A stretch of 64,000 bases of DNA from Pseudoduganella danionis (GTDB lineage Bacteria; Pseudomonadota; Gammaproteobacteria; Burkholderiales; Burkholderiaceae_D): contig NZ_WNKW01000007.1 in assembly GCF_009720775.1 (NCBI RefSeq), positions 1-64,000 of the forward strand, written 5' to 3'. Positions 57,301 through 64,000 of the stretch are shown in pieces; positions within the stretch are counted from its first letter, which is position 1; each line of letters starts with the position of its first letter. The notes beneath the pieces are model-generated. The model worked only from the letters and a program-made list of their open reading frames with translations, searched no databases and was not told the origin of the DNA. The position numbers and the translations under genes were made by a program.

Positions 57301-58347
57301 TTGCAAGATACCCCCCAGTGTGCCGCCGACCGACCAGCCTTGCCCGCGCTGCTCCGCTTCCAGTTCGAACGACAAGCTGTGTATGCCGAGCAGGGTTTCC
57401 GTGCCCTGCTCGGTCGTGCGTTCGGCGATGTTCCAGCGGTGCGCCGACGTAACGCCCAGCGCTAGCCTTTCGACGCGCTGGTTCCTGGGGATGTAGTGCA
57501 GCTCGGCCCGGGATAGCGAGAATCCGCTGGATAACTCGGCGATGCGCTGCGGGATCACCGAGGCTAGCGCCGTACCGCCCAGTAGTGCGGCCAGCTGACG
57601 CACATCGGGAAGTGGTGTAACGCTGTCAGCGGCTTGGGCCAGACGGATAGCGCCGCCCAGTGTTGGCAGCGTGACTTCCATCGGCAGCGCAAATGTGCCG
57701 GCATAGTCACCCGTCACCGTCACTGCCAGCGTGCCGGAACACATGCCGCTGGCATTGCCGCGCCTATCCTGAATGATGCGGATGGTAGGACGCTGCAAGC
57801 AAGCCTCTGGCAAGCCGTCGAGCATCCAGTCCGTGGCCGCTTGCCAGTGCAAGGTATAAACCGGGGACAGTCTGGCGACGCTAATCCGCACGTTTGCCAG
57901 TCCCATCGCGGGAAGATCGCAGCGGATCTCGGTGTGTAGCGCATTGTCGTCTGTGCTGGTTGCCAGAATGACTTGGGGTTGCTTGAGTGCGAACGCGCCG
58001 AGGTAGCTGCGTGGCAGCGAGGGAAAGCCGTGGTTGAGGGTCCAGTCGTCGGGCAGATCGATGGTGATGCGTAGCGCGACTTCGGTATCGCTGGCATCGA
58101 ACGCAAATTCGATCAGGCAGTTTTCTGCGCCCAGTATTTGTCCGCGACCGGAGACTTTCAGCTTGTTGCTTTCGGTTAGGATAAGGGGATTTTCGAGCGA
58201 CAATTCGTTCTGATGGGCGAGCAGCACGAGCAGGTCGGCTGGGCCGGGCAGGGCGGGATTCCCTTTGCTAAGAAACAGGCGCGACTGATTCTCGCCCGGC
58301 ATCGATATGGCGCGGCGAAACGCGGCCTCGAGATTGGTCAGGGGCAT
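51301..58347 (-). CDS. Very large beta-rich protein of unknown function (2348 aa)
   Basis: I do not recognise this family. AAAGGAG lies 7 nt before the ATG. There is no signal peptide or clear membrane segment. Residues about 30-1890 are alternating polar/hydrophobic strands in long repeats of roughly 100-150 residues (for example LSLSVTPASGAFRIAGTMQ, FHFALDYNEQQQALVLSGQ, LGGKGGFSASGGFAIDRERG), giving the look of an extended beta-sheet or groove. Residues about 1900-2105 are a charged coiled coil (RRQQAAATRQQLAEHAQQLA). A short beta segment (FSLKVQASVWLFGIRFQLDL) and a helical tail (IREMLLTTGWAADDIQQML) follow. The gene is 12 bp behind the metzincin-like gene and surely co-transcribed. Lipid-transfer-like grooves or a phage/injection-related scaffold are possible but unsupported guesses. 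Confidence 0.75.
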   Translation of the reverse strand: MPLTNLEAAFRRAISMPGENQSRLFLSKGNPALPGPADLLVLLAHQNELSLENPLILTESNKLKVSGRGQILGAENCLIEFAFDASDTEVALRITIDLPDDWTLNHGFPSLPRSYLGAFALKQPQVILATSTDDNALHTEIRCDLPAMGLANVRISVARLSPVYTLHWQAATDWMLDGLPEACLQRPTIRIIQDRRGNASGMCSGTLAVTVTGDYAGTFALPMEVTLPTLGGAIRLAQAADSVTPLPDVRQLAALLGGTALASVIPQRIAELSSGFSLSRAELHYIPRNQRVERLALGVTSAHRWNIAERTTEQGTETLLGIHSLSFELEAEQRGQGWSVGGTLGGILQLGEQDIAVRLNKPVASTLWHLVLADSSATNGGTGPIVLPGLDDLLRMAGGNDIAAALPSGFNAAVGRLSLSDLEVVIDPGAGGAAARLPTIDALSFSVNWQHQWDIIPGWFSAQDAYLSWTVTDPLNQRAVRSFECQLDARFSIAGVPLRFVVQLPEKKFRAELYPGQTPLCLHSLATHFLGDANGLADVLPDIRFPRASIAFDLAGQAFSLQAEAYGRFTIIEQWFSIDAVTIDLQLEHLKDAPQRRVRGQLAARFNLLDDISLDVRAALGPAASHAANQTEWAPLTFLGTIPKIRIAILLARLLPASASLPPELEGLGAVEFVDLSLSVTPASGAFRIAGTMQNLQLALPLGAGQLCIKQLVFEFDRNTSGQLQCKLSLDGSATLLDIAGLDAFHFALDYNEQQQALVLSGQVDARLMGQPVSLQAGYRQHAGQRSLELRADFPQPWTLADIPGVVSLSLGQLALSLATDGQQQTWRVSANACDFQLVDVIRIRNGNLSLFSAAGQTGLSFTATAAEITLDLPATNGAAPGLKLAFQEIRLLRLADSTSNTQAADGLLPGWNFLADVGLSFSAMPGPLDRFLTQQLQARCRVNRDGVKLEASRLTQPVVLRIPVLGEGADALDVGTGILDVENIAITLGKAPALSAELCVGLPSKLNRIFGDRTGSQEAACRVFRTYDPAAADRGLIRARLSIHQDGITLAMLNSPFAGFDVQNGKIRLDLGEFGLVVIDLPTLSLGGKGGFSASGGFAIDRERGLRLPLTPLRALFSVLAQAVRPHDSQTADILSKIGAAIPRGIPIKTFSLFQQNPQTGLKDFSIEMLEQMIAENGGTLDGGRLPDAIRMPLNALGDQLERLPERFKDYLEISIPQAARFSLTLQAAGGVEFAVSTEGDPIRLLLPGFPMLIGVELRKLSFGAVAGGQLLLLAGSLRLDLFDVPTLAATLLLPFEQMQNVLPKAARLRRTAILDDFTMLIIPAGPVPIPVPLFFDKLGLEIVSVEGTEIVSSFSLPRPEFDAQEMLAILSNTLKYFRTPDFYFPLDQLPQHMNIVFTVGPNYLRLPKFLDAYDDAAWPQGAVTGGTVLGTQQALEPVNTLKLIWSLLNTIKRASPHDLIQAIPLKYRVGSKQAALFGFLNTRLDWALTTPEEFVSTAIPTLQLNRDEDVQEILAYLPADSSLGYATLPGWIDPCTDAAAAGQLGIHLRARPRVTAATRGVVALLRGKADLAGVIELDTLVALGAVSGDGMSAGLRFKGRLAGLLDIELAGAAWVAAGQEPRGFRVFGRASASMDPALLGRSEPVLEANWELNRQEIALGGRFNLLPEGCPLQLKGCLSGRLTGVSFELHGDLLFSLGSGFRFAARLALFSGTRQLDGRSENVDEFRLQLAFMAATLALEVIRRDNSLLMRGDFTPISLGGGLVRIEAGARPAGEPAALLQIEQGQLRRFSLHGAIALLGIANSSIDIDYQAEQQTLSFALQHQIDFAGLHHALSLQAHMSSPADIAAHAHFALVLDIGAALAAAVKALTGLPCPVFSLRTGFIIDSSIVLATERAIDPEELQRQEIVRRQQAAATRQQLAEHAQQLASVLEQALLRTAAARLRAEARLNTCHDAVDALRQEIVSTEKQLLGLRQVLEQRAPATAVERAAQVAAYAAAARRLGVEVEAHYALLQNEADALLHDRTLIRMAIETAELDWDRCEAGGDRVQARQLRDTVGKLRREEQLITRAVIQIRDLLTRRPEAELRNAYMQAQQEEQQARADRSATGQPLSASAEQRWAVEAELLRLREATQWQLPLAADDTVHPLPAPPATGKTSFSLKVQASVWLFGIRFQLDLLFEQADLQALAGRDVMASIPQLVQSAILSNAASMIRRGFSSLAAAAGALLRFLMDPAYRRTMLESGRSAAQHFLPAEQAHTLPPATISSPVTAALPTLAASPLAVGTAGELSDDEWASIQQQAHSALDQLSAGLAADSAIDAEHIREMLLTTGWAADDIQQMLDAAASV

Positions 58348-58359
58348 GTCCCCTCTCCT

Positions 58360-61044
58360 TTATGGCGTAGAGTCAGTTTGATTGAACCCGGAGCGGGTCG
58401 GGGCGGAATAGACCAGGTTGCGTTTCTTGCGCTGCTCGCGGATTTGTGCGAGTAGGTCGGGCTGTTCAGCAAAAGCAGTTTGCTCGATCCATTTCCAGTC
58501 GTCGTTGATATCGAGTGTTTTTCCGCCGCTCCAGCCGCGTAGTCGCAGAGTGCAAATGGCGCAGAAATGCTTGTAGCGATATTGCTCTGCCTTGAAGTTG
58601 GTGTAAGACATAATGCATAGAGGATCGTCGCTCTGATGCAAGTGGGCGGCACCACCTGCAGGTTGCATTTCGGGTGGTGTGGTAGGGAAAGGGGCGTGGG
58701 GAAGAAATAGGCTGTGCCCCAGCTCATGCGCCAGGGTCTCCCCCATGGTGTCATTCAGCTGCGGGTGTTTCTTTGCAAACTGGGTAAGCCCCAGCTTGGC
58801 AAGTTGGGCCTGTATGCTAGTGCCGCTGCTTTCTGACGAGAATAATGCTTCCGGGAAGGTCAACGTAATCGATGCAATATTGCGCAGTTCGTAGCCGCAA
58901 TCGCAAGTTTGGTCCGCCGGTGTCAAGGAAAACGGATAGGTCTTGGAGGGTTTGGGCGTATTGCACGCTGGGCACGCCTGGGGCATGGCGGCGTAACCCG
59001 AGGCGATACCTATTCCGACCCCTAGTAAACTGTCGGTAAGGTTGTGGGCGAAGTTGTAAGTGAAGATATGCAGGCCCGATGCGCCAACCGGATCGTTAGC
59101 GTGTAGTTGATTGAGGTATTCCTGCGCGACCTGGGCCTCGAACATTTGGGCGATATTGTCACATATCGTTTTATAAGCCAGGTCCGTTTTCGCTTCAGGT
59201 AGGAGGGGATCAAGGAAATCAGCGTTTTCAGTACCGATGTTGAGAAACTGAGCGACTCTATTGCGATAGTCAAGACGCTGCTCGAAAATCAGGCACATCG
59301 TATGTTTTTTTATCTGTTCAGCAATTAATTCATTTCTATATTTTTTATAGAGGTCGCCCTTATCCCGGTCCTGTATTCCGGCGATATTGATCGTAGAATT
59401 CTCTTTGCTCTTAAGTAAAAAAACCAAGTGCTCTTTAAGTGGCCCTTTACGCTGCAGCAGTTTTACCAGCGCATTTTTATAGGCAAGCTGGAAGTGTGGA
59501 TCAACTTTGACCTCAAACTCATCGGGGAACGTCAGCGTGATTCCAGCCTTGCTGAAGAGTCTCTTGAGCTCATCCGAGACGTTTGGATGTAGTTGGGTGC
59601 GGTAGAATTTTCCCCCCTCGCGAAACATGTGGTTATGCACTGTCACGGTACGCATGCTACTGAAGCAATAGCTATCTAAGGTGCTGACCTCGCTATCATC
59701 ATGCGCTAACCCGAGACGCAGACATATGCTGTCTTTGGAGATGACGGGACCATACATGAGAACGCGGCTATAGCCACTTTCGTCCAGTCTGGTTTGTGCG
59801 ACTTTACCGTCATTGATCAAGTCTATAGGGACGAGGCGGAGCGCGCCGTTGAGTACGCTTGATAGGCCGTCAAGTTTAGCCATGCCTACTGCGTTCAGCT
59901 CGGTGGCAGGCGGCTGTTGCCCGGATAGCTGCATGAGTGGACAGCGATAGCGCTGCCCGCCGAATATAGGCGAGGTGTCTGCTCTGCGCCGGGGATGCTC
60001 GCCGCTCGTCGTATAGGCCTTATCCAATGCAGCTTTGATGGCATCAGGCAGGTTCGGGTCAGGTGAGACCGTGATGCCGGTCTGCCAGGTCCAATTTAGA
60101 ACCAGGCCGCGGACCGCCTCAACATCAACGCAGTATTGATGCTCTAGGCCGCTGCAGCGCAGTAGTGGCTGGGCGTACAGTGGAATCATTGGGCCTTGTT
60201 TCCAAGGTCCCGCGAGTGCAGTTTTATAGGTCCATAAGTCCTGATAGCTCCTGAAGCCGGTATTGTCATACATCTCGGCATAGCCGGTCATGAAACAATT
60301 TCCGGCAAGTTGAAGCACCAGTTGGGAATCAGCTTTGCTGTATGGCTTGAGCGGTAGCGGCGCGGAGTCCGGATATGCCTGGCCCAGTTCTTTGGACACC
60401 TGCTGACGGAGTGTCTGAATCAGCGCATTGTTGCGCCTCCTGTATTCCTCGTTATGCCATAGGGTGTATGCATATTTCCTATTCTCAAGGGCATCCTGGT
60501 TCGGATTCCGAGTTGGGACAGGGCGGTCTGGCGTCGGGTAGGTGAGGTCATCCACATTGCCGAGCAGGACTTGGATTTTTCCAACCTCCACCTTGAAACA
60601 GGTCTCGGCATGGATGATCGAGTTATCAAGCAGAGTGATCAGCAGTTCGAGCTTGAATGGTGAGTTCGAGACAGTTAGATGTTGGCGCAAACCCAGAGAC
60701 TCTTGGCCCAGCCAGAAGTCGTGCACGCCTGCATCTGGAAAATCTTCTTCGCTGAGCTCGGCATTCAGCAGTTGCAGCCCATCTTTTCCCGTTAAGCGGA
60801 TTTTGTAGGAGGAGTAGGCCAGCTCGACGGTGTCTGTGGCGGAGTCGTCTTGCTGTTCTGCGTCCTCAATCAGTTCCAGGCTGGCACGTAGCGTGGTATC
60901 GGGATGTCCCGGCGCGACATAGAACGGGAGTAAGTCGGAATTCGAGCGGCTCTCATACATGCCTACGCTGATCGTGAGACGCCAGGCGTCCGCTTTCCTG
61001 TGGCTACCGGTGCCAGCATCATGGTCATTGTCTGTAGCAGGCAT
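58360..61044 (-). CDS. Metzincin-like zinc metalloprotease with large N-terminal region (894 aa)
   Basis: The catalytic signature GETLAHELGHSLFLPHA near residue 771 gives HExxHxxxxxH, and DDPLCIMSYTN about 40 residues later is a classic Met-turn, so the C-terminal fifth is a metzincin-type protease; the usual Gly of HExxHxxGxxH is Phe here. A four-Cys zinc-finger-like insert (CPAC ... CDCG, near residues 688-715) precedes it, and HFCAICTLRLRGW follows. The first 650 residues match nothing I know. No signal peptide is visible. The start overlaps the propeller gene stop as TAATG. The middle (about 59290-59470) is clearly more AT-rich than its neighbours, which may signal transfer. Confidence 0.8.
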   Translation of the reverse strand: MPATDNDHDAGTGSHRKADAWRLTISVGMYESRSNSDLLPFYVAPGHPDTTLRASLELIEDAEQQDDSATDTVELAYSSYKIRLTGKDGLQLLNAELSEEDFPDAGVHDFWLGQESLGLRQHLTVSNSPFKLELLITLLDNSIIHAETCFKVEVGKIQVLLGNVDDLTYPTPDRPVPTRNPNQDALENRKYAYTLWHNEEYRRRNNALIQTLRQQVSKELGQAYPDSAPLPLKPYSKADSQLVLQLAGNCFMTGYAEMYDNTGFRSYQDLWTYKTALAGPWKQGPMIPLYAQPLLRCSGLEHQYCVDVEAVRGLVLNWTWQTGITVSPDPNLPDAIKAALDKAYTTSGEHPRRRADTSPIFGGQRYRCPLMQLSGQQPPATELNAVGMAKLDGLSSVLNGALRLVPIDLINDGKVAQTRLDESGYSRVLMYGPVISKDSICLRLGLAHDDSEVSTLDSYCFSSMRTVTVHNHMFREGGKFYRTQLHPNVSDELKRLFSKAGITLTFPDEFEVKVDPHFQLAYKNALVKLLQRKGPLKEHLVFLLKSKENSTINIAGIQDRDKGDLYKKYRNELIAEQIKKHTMCLIFEQRLDYRNRVAQFLNIGTENADFLDPLLPEAKTDLAYKTICDNIAQMFEAQVAQEYLNQLHANDPVGASGLHIFTYNFAHNLTDSLLGVGIGIASGYAAMPQACPACNTPKPSKTYPFSLTPADQTCDCGYELRNIASITLTFPEALFSSESSGTSIQAQLAKLGLTQFAKKHPQLNDTMGETLAHELGHSLFLPHAPFPTTPPEMQPAGGAAHLHQSDDPLCIMSYTNFKAEQYRYKHFCAICTLRLRGWSGGKTLDINDDWKWIEQTAFAEQPDLLAQIREQRKKRNLVYSAPTRSGFNQTDSTP

Positions 61045-63284
61045 TATTGTCCCTTTCCTTCAAGATTGATGGAGTGCAGCAGCAGGCTAGGTCCGTCATG
61101 CCGGGCCGCCAGCAGCAGTTTGCTGCCGGCCCGTGCAATGGCGAACTCGCCCGGGATGGCTGGCGTCAGCTCGCGCACGCGCATGGGCAGGCGCATGTCG
61201 CTGCGCCCGCCATCAGCCTGCACGTCTCCATCAGCGAGTTGTAGCTGTGTCGAGTCGCCCCGGCGATATGCGAGCATGGCGCCATGCGGCGTATTGAGAA
61301 TTTCCGAGATGGCTGCAGTCGGCGCCTTGTGAATTATTTCTGCACGGCCTATGGCCGGCTCATCGCGCTGCAGATCGACCATGACGACGGTGGCCCAGTC
61401 GCCGTCGCGAATGTAGTCGCGGTAGGCCAATGCTGCGCGGGTCGGCGACAATAGCGCCAAGCTGACGTCCGTAGCGCCGTCGGCGTAACGGCATACGGTG
61501 CCCCAGACCAGGCTGCCTTCCTCCGTCAGCCGACCGATGCGCAGGCAGGCGCCGCTGGCGTTCTGGTAGGCCAGAAGAAAACGGTCTTTGGGCAGTGCAA
61601 GCATGCGTGGTTCGCGTTGTGTGCCGGCACCTTTGCCGTCGTCAGTGAAGAGAGGCAGCGGCATGCTCGCGGCTTCGATGCGCTCGGCGCCTATGCGGAG
61701 CTGCATATAGCTGGTGCTTCTGCTGCCGCGTTCATCGCTGGCCAGCCACACCACCAGAGCAAGATTCGGGCGTAAGGCCAGCACCGCCAGATCACGCGCG
61801 GCGAAAGGCGTGAGCATGACAGGTTCGTCGAACGTCCAGACATTTTCATGACTACGCCGGGCCAGTACTGCATGGGGCAGTGAGCGCTGGCGTAATACGA
61901 CCAATGCTCGCCCGGCCTCTAGCATAGTGACCGTGGCGGCATCTATGTCTGGCAGAGCCAGTGCAGTAATGGCATTGTTCAACTGTTCCGCCGAAACTGC
62001 GGAGAATTTCAGCCGTTCCTGATCCGCGTTGTCGATATAACTGAGTAGTGCAAGGTCGTGGCCATCATGGCTCAGGCGGAGATCGCGCGCTGTGGCTGGG
62101 ACGCTATGCAGATTGCCTGCGAGAGGGAGGGTGAAGCGGGCAGCGAATAGGCGGTCCTCTCTGCGTCCGAGGACGATGGCGGTATCAGATGCGACCAGCT
62201 GAAACGCATATAGCGCGTCTGCAGCACCATCACGCAGACGTTGTTGATGAAATGGTTCGCCATTACCGCGCTGTGTATGCATGACGGCAAATGTGGTCGC
62301 ATCGCTCGTGTTATAGACGCAGCAGATTGCCGCGCCTGCCGTGGTGCAAATCGCGATCGGCCCCGGCGCTGCAGAAAAATGCCACGTCGCTTGCCACTCT
62401 ATGCCCGAGGCGCTAATTTGCCCTATGCGCAGCGTGCCCTGGCCGCCGGCATTGCAGGGAGTCGTGGCCACTGCCAAGCGTCCGTCCGGTAAGCGGGCCA
62501 GTGCGATGGAGTGCGCTTCTATGCCCAGCGGGGGAATAATTTGAAACGGCGGATACTGTACCGGGTATTCCAGGATGAGGATCTGGACTTCGCGTGGCGC
62601 CGTCTCCGGATAGGAGCGTATGTTGGCGGCACCGAGGACGACATGCTGATCGCCCAAGGCTAACATTGTGCCTCCCTGAATTACCCGATTCAGATGTGCA
62701 CCACAGTTCCAGACAATGGCGCCGTCCGGTTCGACGATTAACCACTCGGCTTTCACTAGATCATTGAGGGCGGCTTCTGGCTGGTACAACAAGATAACGC
62801 GATCGCCTGCCGGTGCCAGTTGCAGATGATCGAAGCGGCGTCGCTGGTGTGAAAATAGCGGGTCGGGTATGAAGTGGGGTAATTGTAGTGACCGCAGCGG
62901 TATAAGTTCGTCACCGTTCAGACCTAGCGTAAAGATGAAAGCACCTTCGCGGATTTCTCCGACGAGACTGAAGCAGTCGCGTATAGCGCTGACCACGACT
63001 AAGTCACGATAACAGCAGCCTGCCAGATTGGTGGTCGCAAAGCGTAAGGGCTGGGGGTGACTAAGTGCTGGCTGATGCCTGCCATTGGGCGGGACTACAA
63101 ATGCACTCGGCGGGAATGGCAGATCGCATACGCGTCCGAGTATTAATTCACCGGCTTCCAGACGCACCAAGCGGGCACTGGCTGCATCGCTCGCATGCGC
63201 GATTAACAGTATCCAGCGATCAGGGGCGAGAGGAATAATTGCACTGGGTTGTGATGGGTCTAATAGCGACTCGGCAAATTCCAT
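61044..63284 (-). CDS. Beta-propeller-like protein of unknown function (746 aa)
   Basis: First gene of the three-gene minus-strand operon, with AGGGAG before the ATG. The chain is built of recurrent short strands with aspartate turns, such as LARLPDGRLAVATTP, DLRLSHDGHDLALLSY, MLALPKDRFLLAYQN and LALLSPTRAALAYRD, the look of six to eight propeller blades. It has no signal peptide, membrane segment or catalytic motif that I can see. It may be a scaffold or recognition protein for the protease and giant protein downstream. Confidence 0.7.
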   Translation of the reverse strand: MEFAESLLDPSQPSAIIPLAPDRWILLIAHASDAASARLVRLEAGELILGRVCDLPFPPSAFVVPPNGRHQPALSHPQPLRFATTNLAGCCYRDLVVVSAIRDCFSLVGEIREGAFIFTLGLNGDELIPLRSLQLPHFIPDPLFSHQRRRFDHLQLAPAGDRVILLYQPEAALNDLVKAEWLIVEPDGAIVWNCGAHLNRVIQGGTMLALGDQHVVLGAANIRSYPETAPREVQILILEYPVQYPPFQIIPPLGIEAHSIALARLPDGRLAVATTPCNAGGQGTLRIGQISASGIEWQATWHFSAAPGPIAICTTAGAAICCVYNTSDATTFAVMHTQRGNGEPFHQQRLRDGAADALYAFQLVASDTAIVLGRREDRLFAARFTLPLAGNLHSVPATARDLRLSHDGHDLALLSYIDNADQERLKFSAVSAEQLNNAITALALPDIDAATVTMLEAGRALVVLRQRSLPHAVLARRSHENVWTFDEPVMLTPFAARDLAVLALRPNLALVVWLASDERGSRSTSYMQLRIGAERIEAASMPLPLFTDDGKGAGTQREPRMLALPKDRFLLAYQNASGACLRIGRLTEEGSLVWGTVCRYADGATDVSLALLSPTRAALAYRDYIRDGDWATVVMVDLQRDEPAIGRAEIIHKAPTAAISEILNTPHGAMLAYRRGDSTQLQLADGDVQADGGRSDMRLPMRVRELTPAIPGEFAIARAGSKLLLAARHDGPSLLLHSINLEGKGQ

Positions 63285-63718
63285 GTAGGCTCCCTGAGGA
63301 TAGTTATCGCTTGATTTGCGATGCGGCCTTGTGATCGCCGGACTCGGTATTGCTGACCTTTATCTTGTCGGACAGCTAGTTAGTCTCGCGATGGTGGGCA
63401 AAGCACATCAAGCTCAGACCTGCCAGTACAGTGGCTTAGGGTTCTGGTATTGCGTTAAGGCTGAATGTGTTGAACATGAAAGTGTTAGAAAGCCATCCTA
63501 TCTACGGCATGTCGCCCAGCCGACACCGGCCTGCAAATATAAATTAAATAGAAGTTTGGAAACTTTATAGTTTTCACAATGACTGCGCCATAGTCCAAAT
63601 AGACTAAATTTCTGCGATTGCAATGCCAGTGGTGCGAGAAGACGAAGTGGATGCGCGGAAGGTGCGGTGCAGCCAGGTATTGGCTGCCCATTTGAAATGC
63701 GGGTTGCGTGTCCTTGGT
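63285..63718. other. Intergenic region upstream of the propeller operon
   Basis: This 434-bp stretch must carry the promoter of the minus-strand propeller operon near 63285-63340, but no clear -35/-10 pair stands out. A 7-bp hairpin (GCAGCCA 63669-63675 / TGGCTGC 63681-63687) lies just past the end of the ABC-2 permease gene. An AT-rich patch covers about 63535-63615. A small open frame (63316-63570) has no convincing coding signs. Confidence 0.4.
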
Positions 63719-64000
63719 CTAGTCCAGCGTGCGGCGATAGCGCAGCATGGCCACCGTGCTGGCGGCGATGAGGAACAGGCACATGGGCCAGAGCTCGGGC
63801 CAGAGCTGGCTGAAGGTATTCCCTTTGAGCAGGATGCCGCGCACGATGCGCAGGAAGTGCGTCAGTGGCAGCACTTCGCCGATATATTGCGCCCACACGG
63901 GCATGCCGCGGAAGGGGAACATAAAGCCCGATAGCAGCATCGACGGCAGGAAGAAGAAGAACGTCATCTGCATGGCCTGCAACTGATTTTTGGCGATGGT
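63719..64000 (-). CDS. ABC-2 type transporter permease, C-terminal part (cut by window edge)
   Basis: The frame is open to base 64000 and reads TIAKNQLQAMQMTFFFFLPS, then MLLSGFMFPFRGMP, then PLTHFLRIVRGILLKG, the typical C-terminal half of drug/polysaccharide-type ABC-2 permeases (YhhJ/YadH group), with two hydrophobic membrane segments and the ending MLRYRRTLD. Only 94 codons are present. The start and any partner ATPase lie outside the window. Confidence 0.88.
   Translation of the reverse strand, partial: TIAKNQLQAMQMTFFFFLPSMLLSGFMFPFRGMPVWAQYIGEVLPLTHFLRIVRGILLKGNTFSQLWPELWPMCLFLIAASTVAMLRYRRTLD

Noticed and set aside
63316..63570. 84-codon open frame on the plus strand in the intergenic region
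   Set aside because: No ribosome site, amino-acid make-up unlike neighbours, and it crosses AT-rich non-coding sequence.

Overview
The window looks like chromosomal DNA of a GC-rich (about 60%) betaproteobacterium, most likely of the Oxalobacteraceae (Massilia/Duganella/Janthinobacterium type). That placement rests on codon use and gene content only. I see no rRNA, tRNA, insertion sequence or CRISPR array.

Region A (1-18701, + strand) holds two giant proteins made of an eight-residue repeat and ending in a calcium-binding domain. The first is cut by the window edge; the second has 3077 residues. Behind a strong terminator come a type I secretion ABC transporter and its HlyD-type adaptor, then a glycosyltransferase and a probable sugar O-methyltransferase.

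Region B (18780-35884, - strand) is a run of tightly packed or overlapping genes for protein or polysaccharide glycosylation. It encodes a 1064-residue fusion of TPR, SPINDLY/OGT-type O-GlcNAc transferase, GT2 and methyltransferase domains; another GT2; FdtA/FdtB/FdtC homologues for dTDP-3-acetamido-3,6-dideoxygalactose; RfbF/RfbG/RfbH for CDP-3,6-dideoxy-4-ketohexose; a YerE-like ThDP enzyme with a YerF-like reductase for a two-carbon branch; an acetaldehyde dehydrogenase/4-hydroxy-2-oxovalerate aldolase pair; an SDR epimerase; and a GT2-CatB acetyltransferase fusion.

Region C (36015-45962, - strand) is a third giant repeat protein of 3315 residues. The three Ser/Thr-rich exported proteins thus bracket a secretion system and a glycosylation operon. 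My main inference is that the region is one glycosylate-then-secrete adhesin system, a type I secretion analogue of Gram-positive serine-rich-repeat adhesin loci. All three proteins share an octad repeat and a 27-octad super-period with a 10-7-10 pattern of marker octads; in the second protein eleven consecutive units are each exactly 651 bp.

Region D (46159-51198) is ordinary: nudC, folE, a thioredoxin-fold protein, a lipoprotein, an OmpW-family porin with an FNR-like site upstream, and a periplasmic solute-binding protein.

Region E (51301-63284, - strand) is a three-gene operon I cannot match to a named system: a beta-propeller-like 746-residue protein, an 894-residue protein with a metzincin-type zinc protease motif, and a 2348-residue beta-rich protein with a coiled coil near its C-terminus. 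The window ends inside an ABC-2 transporter permease gene.
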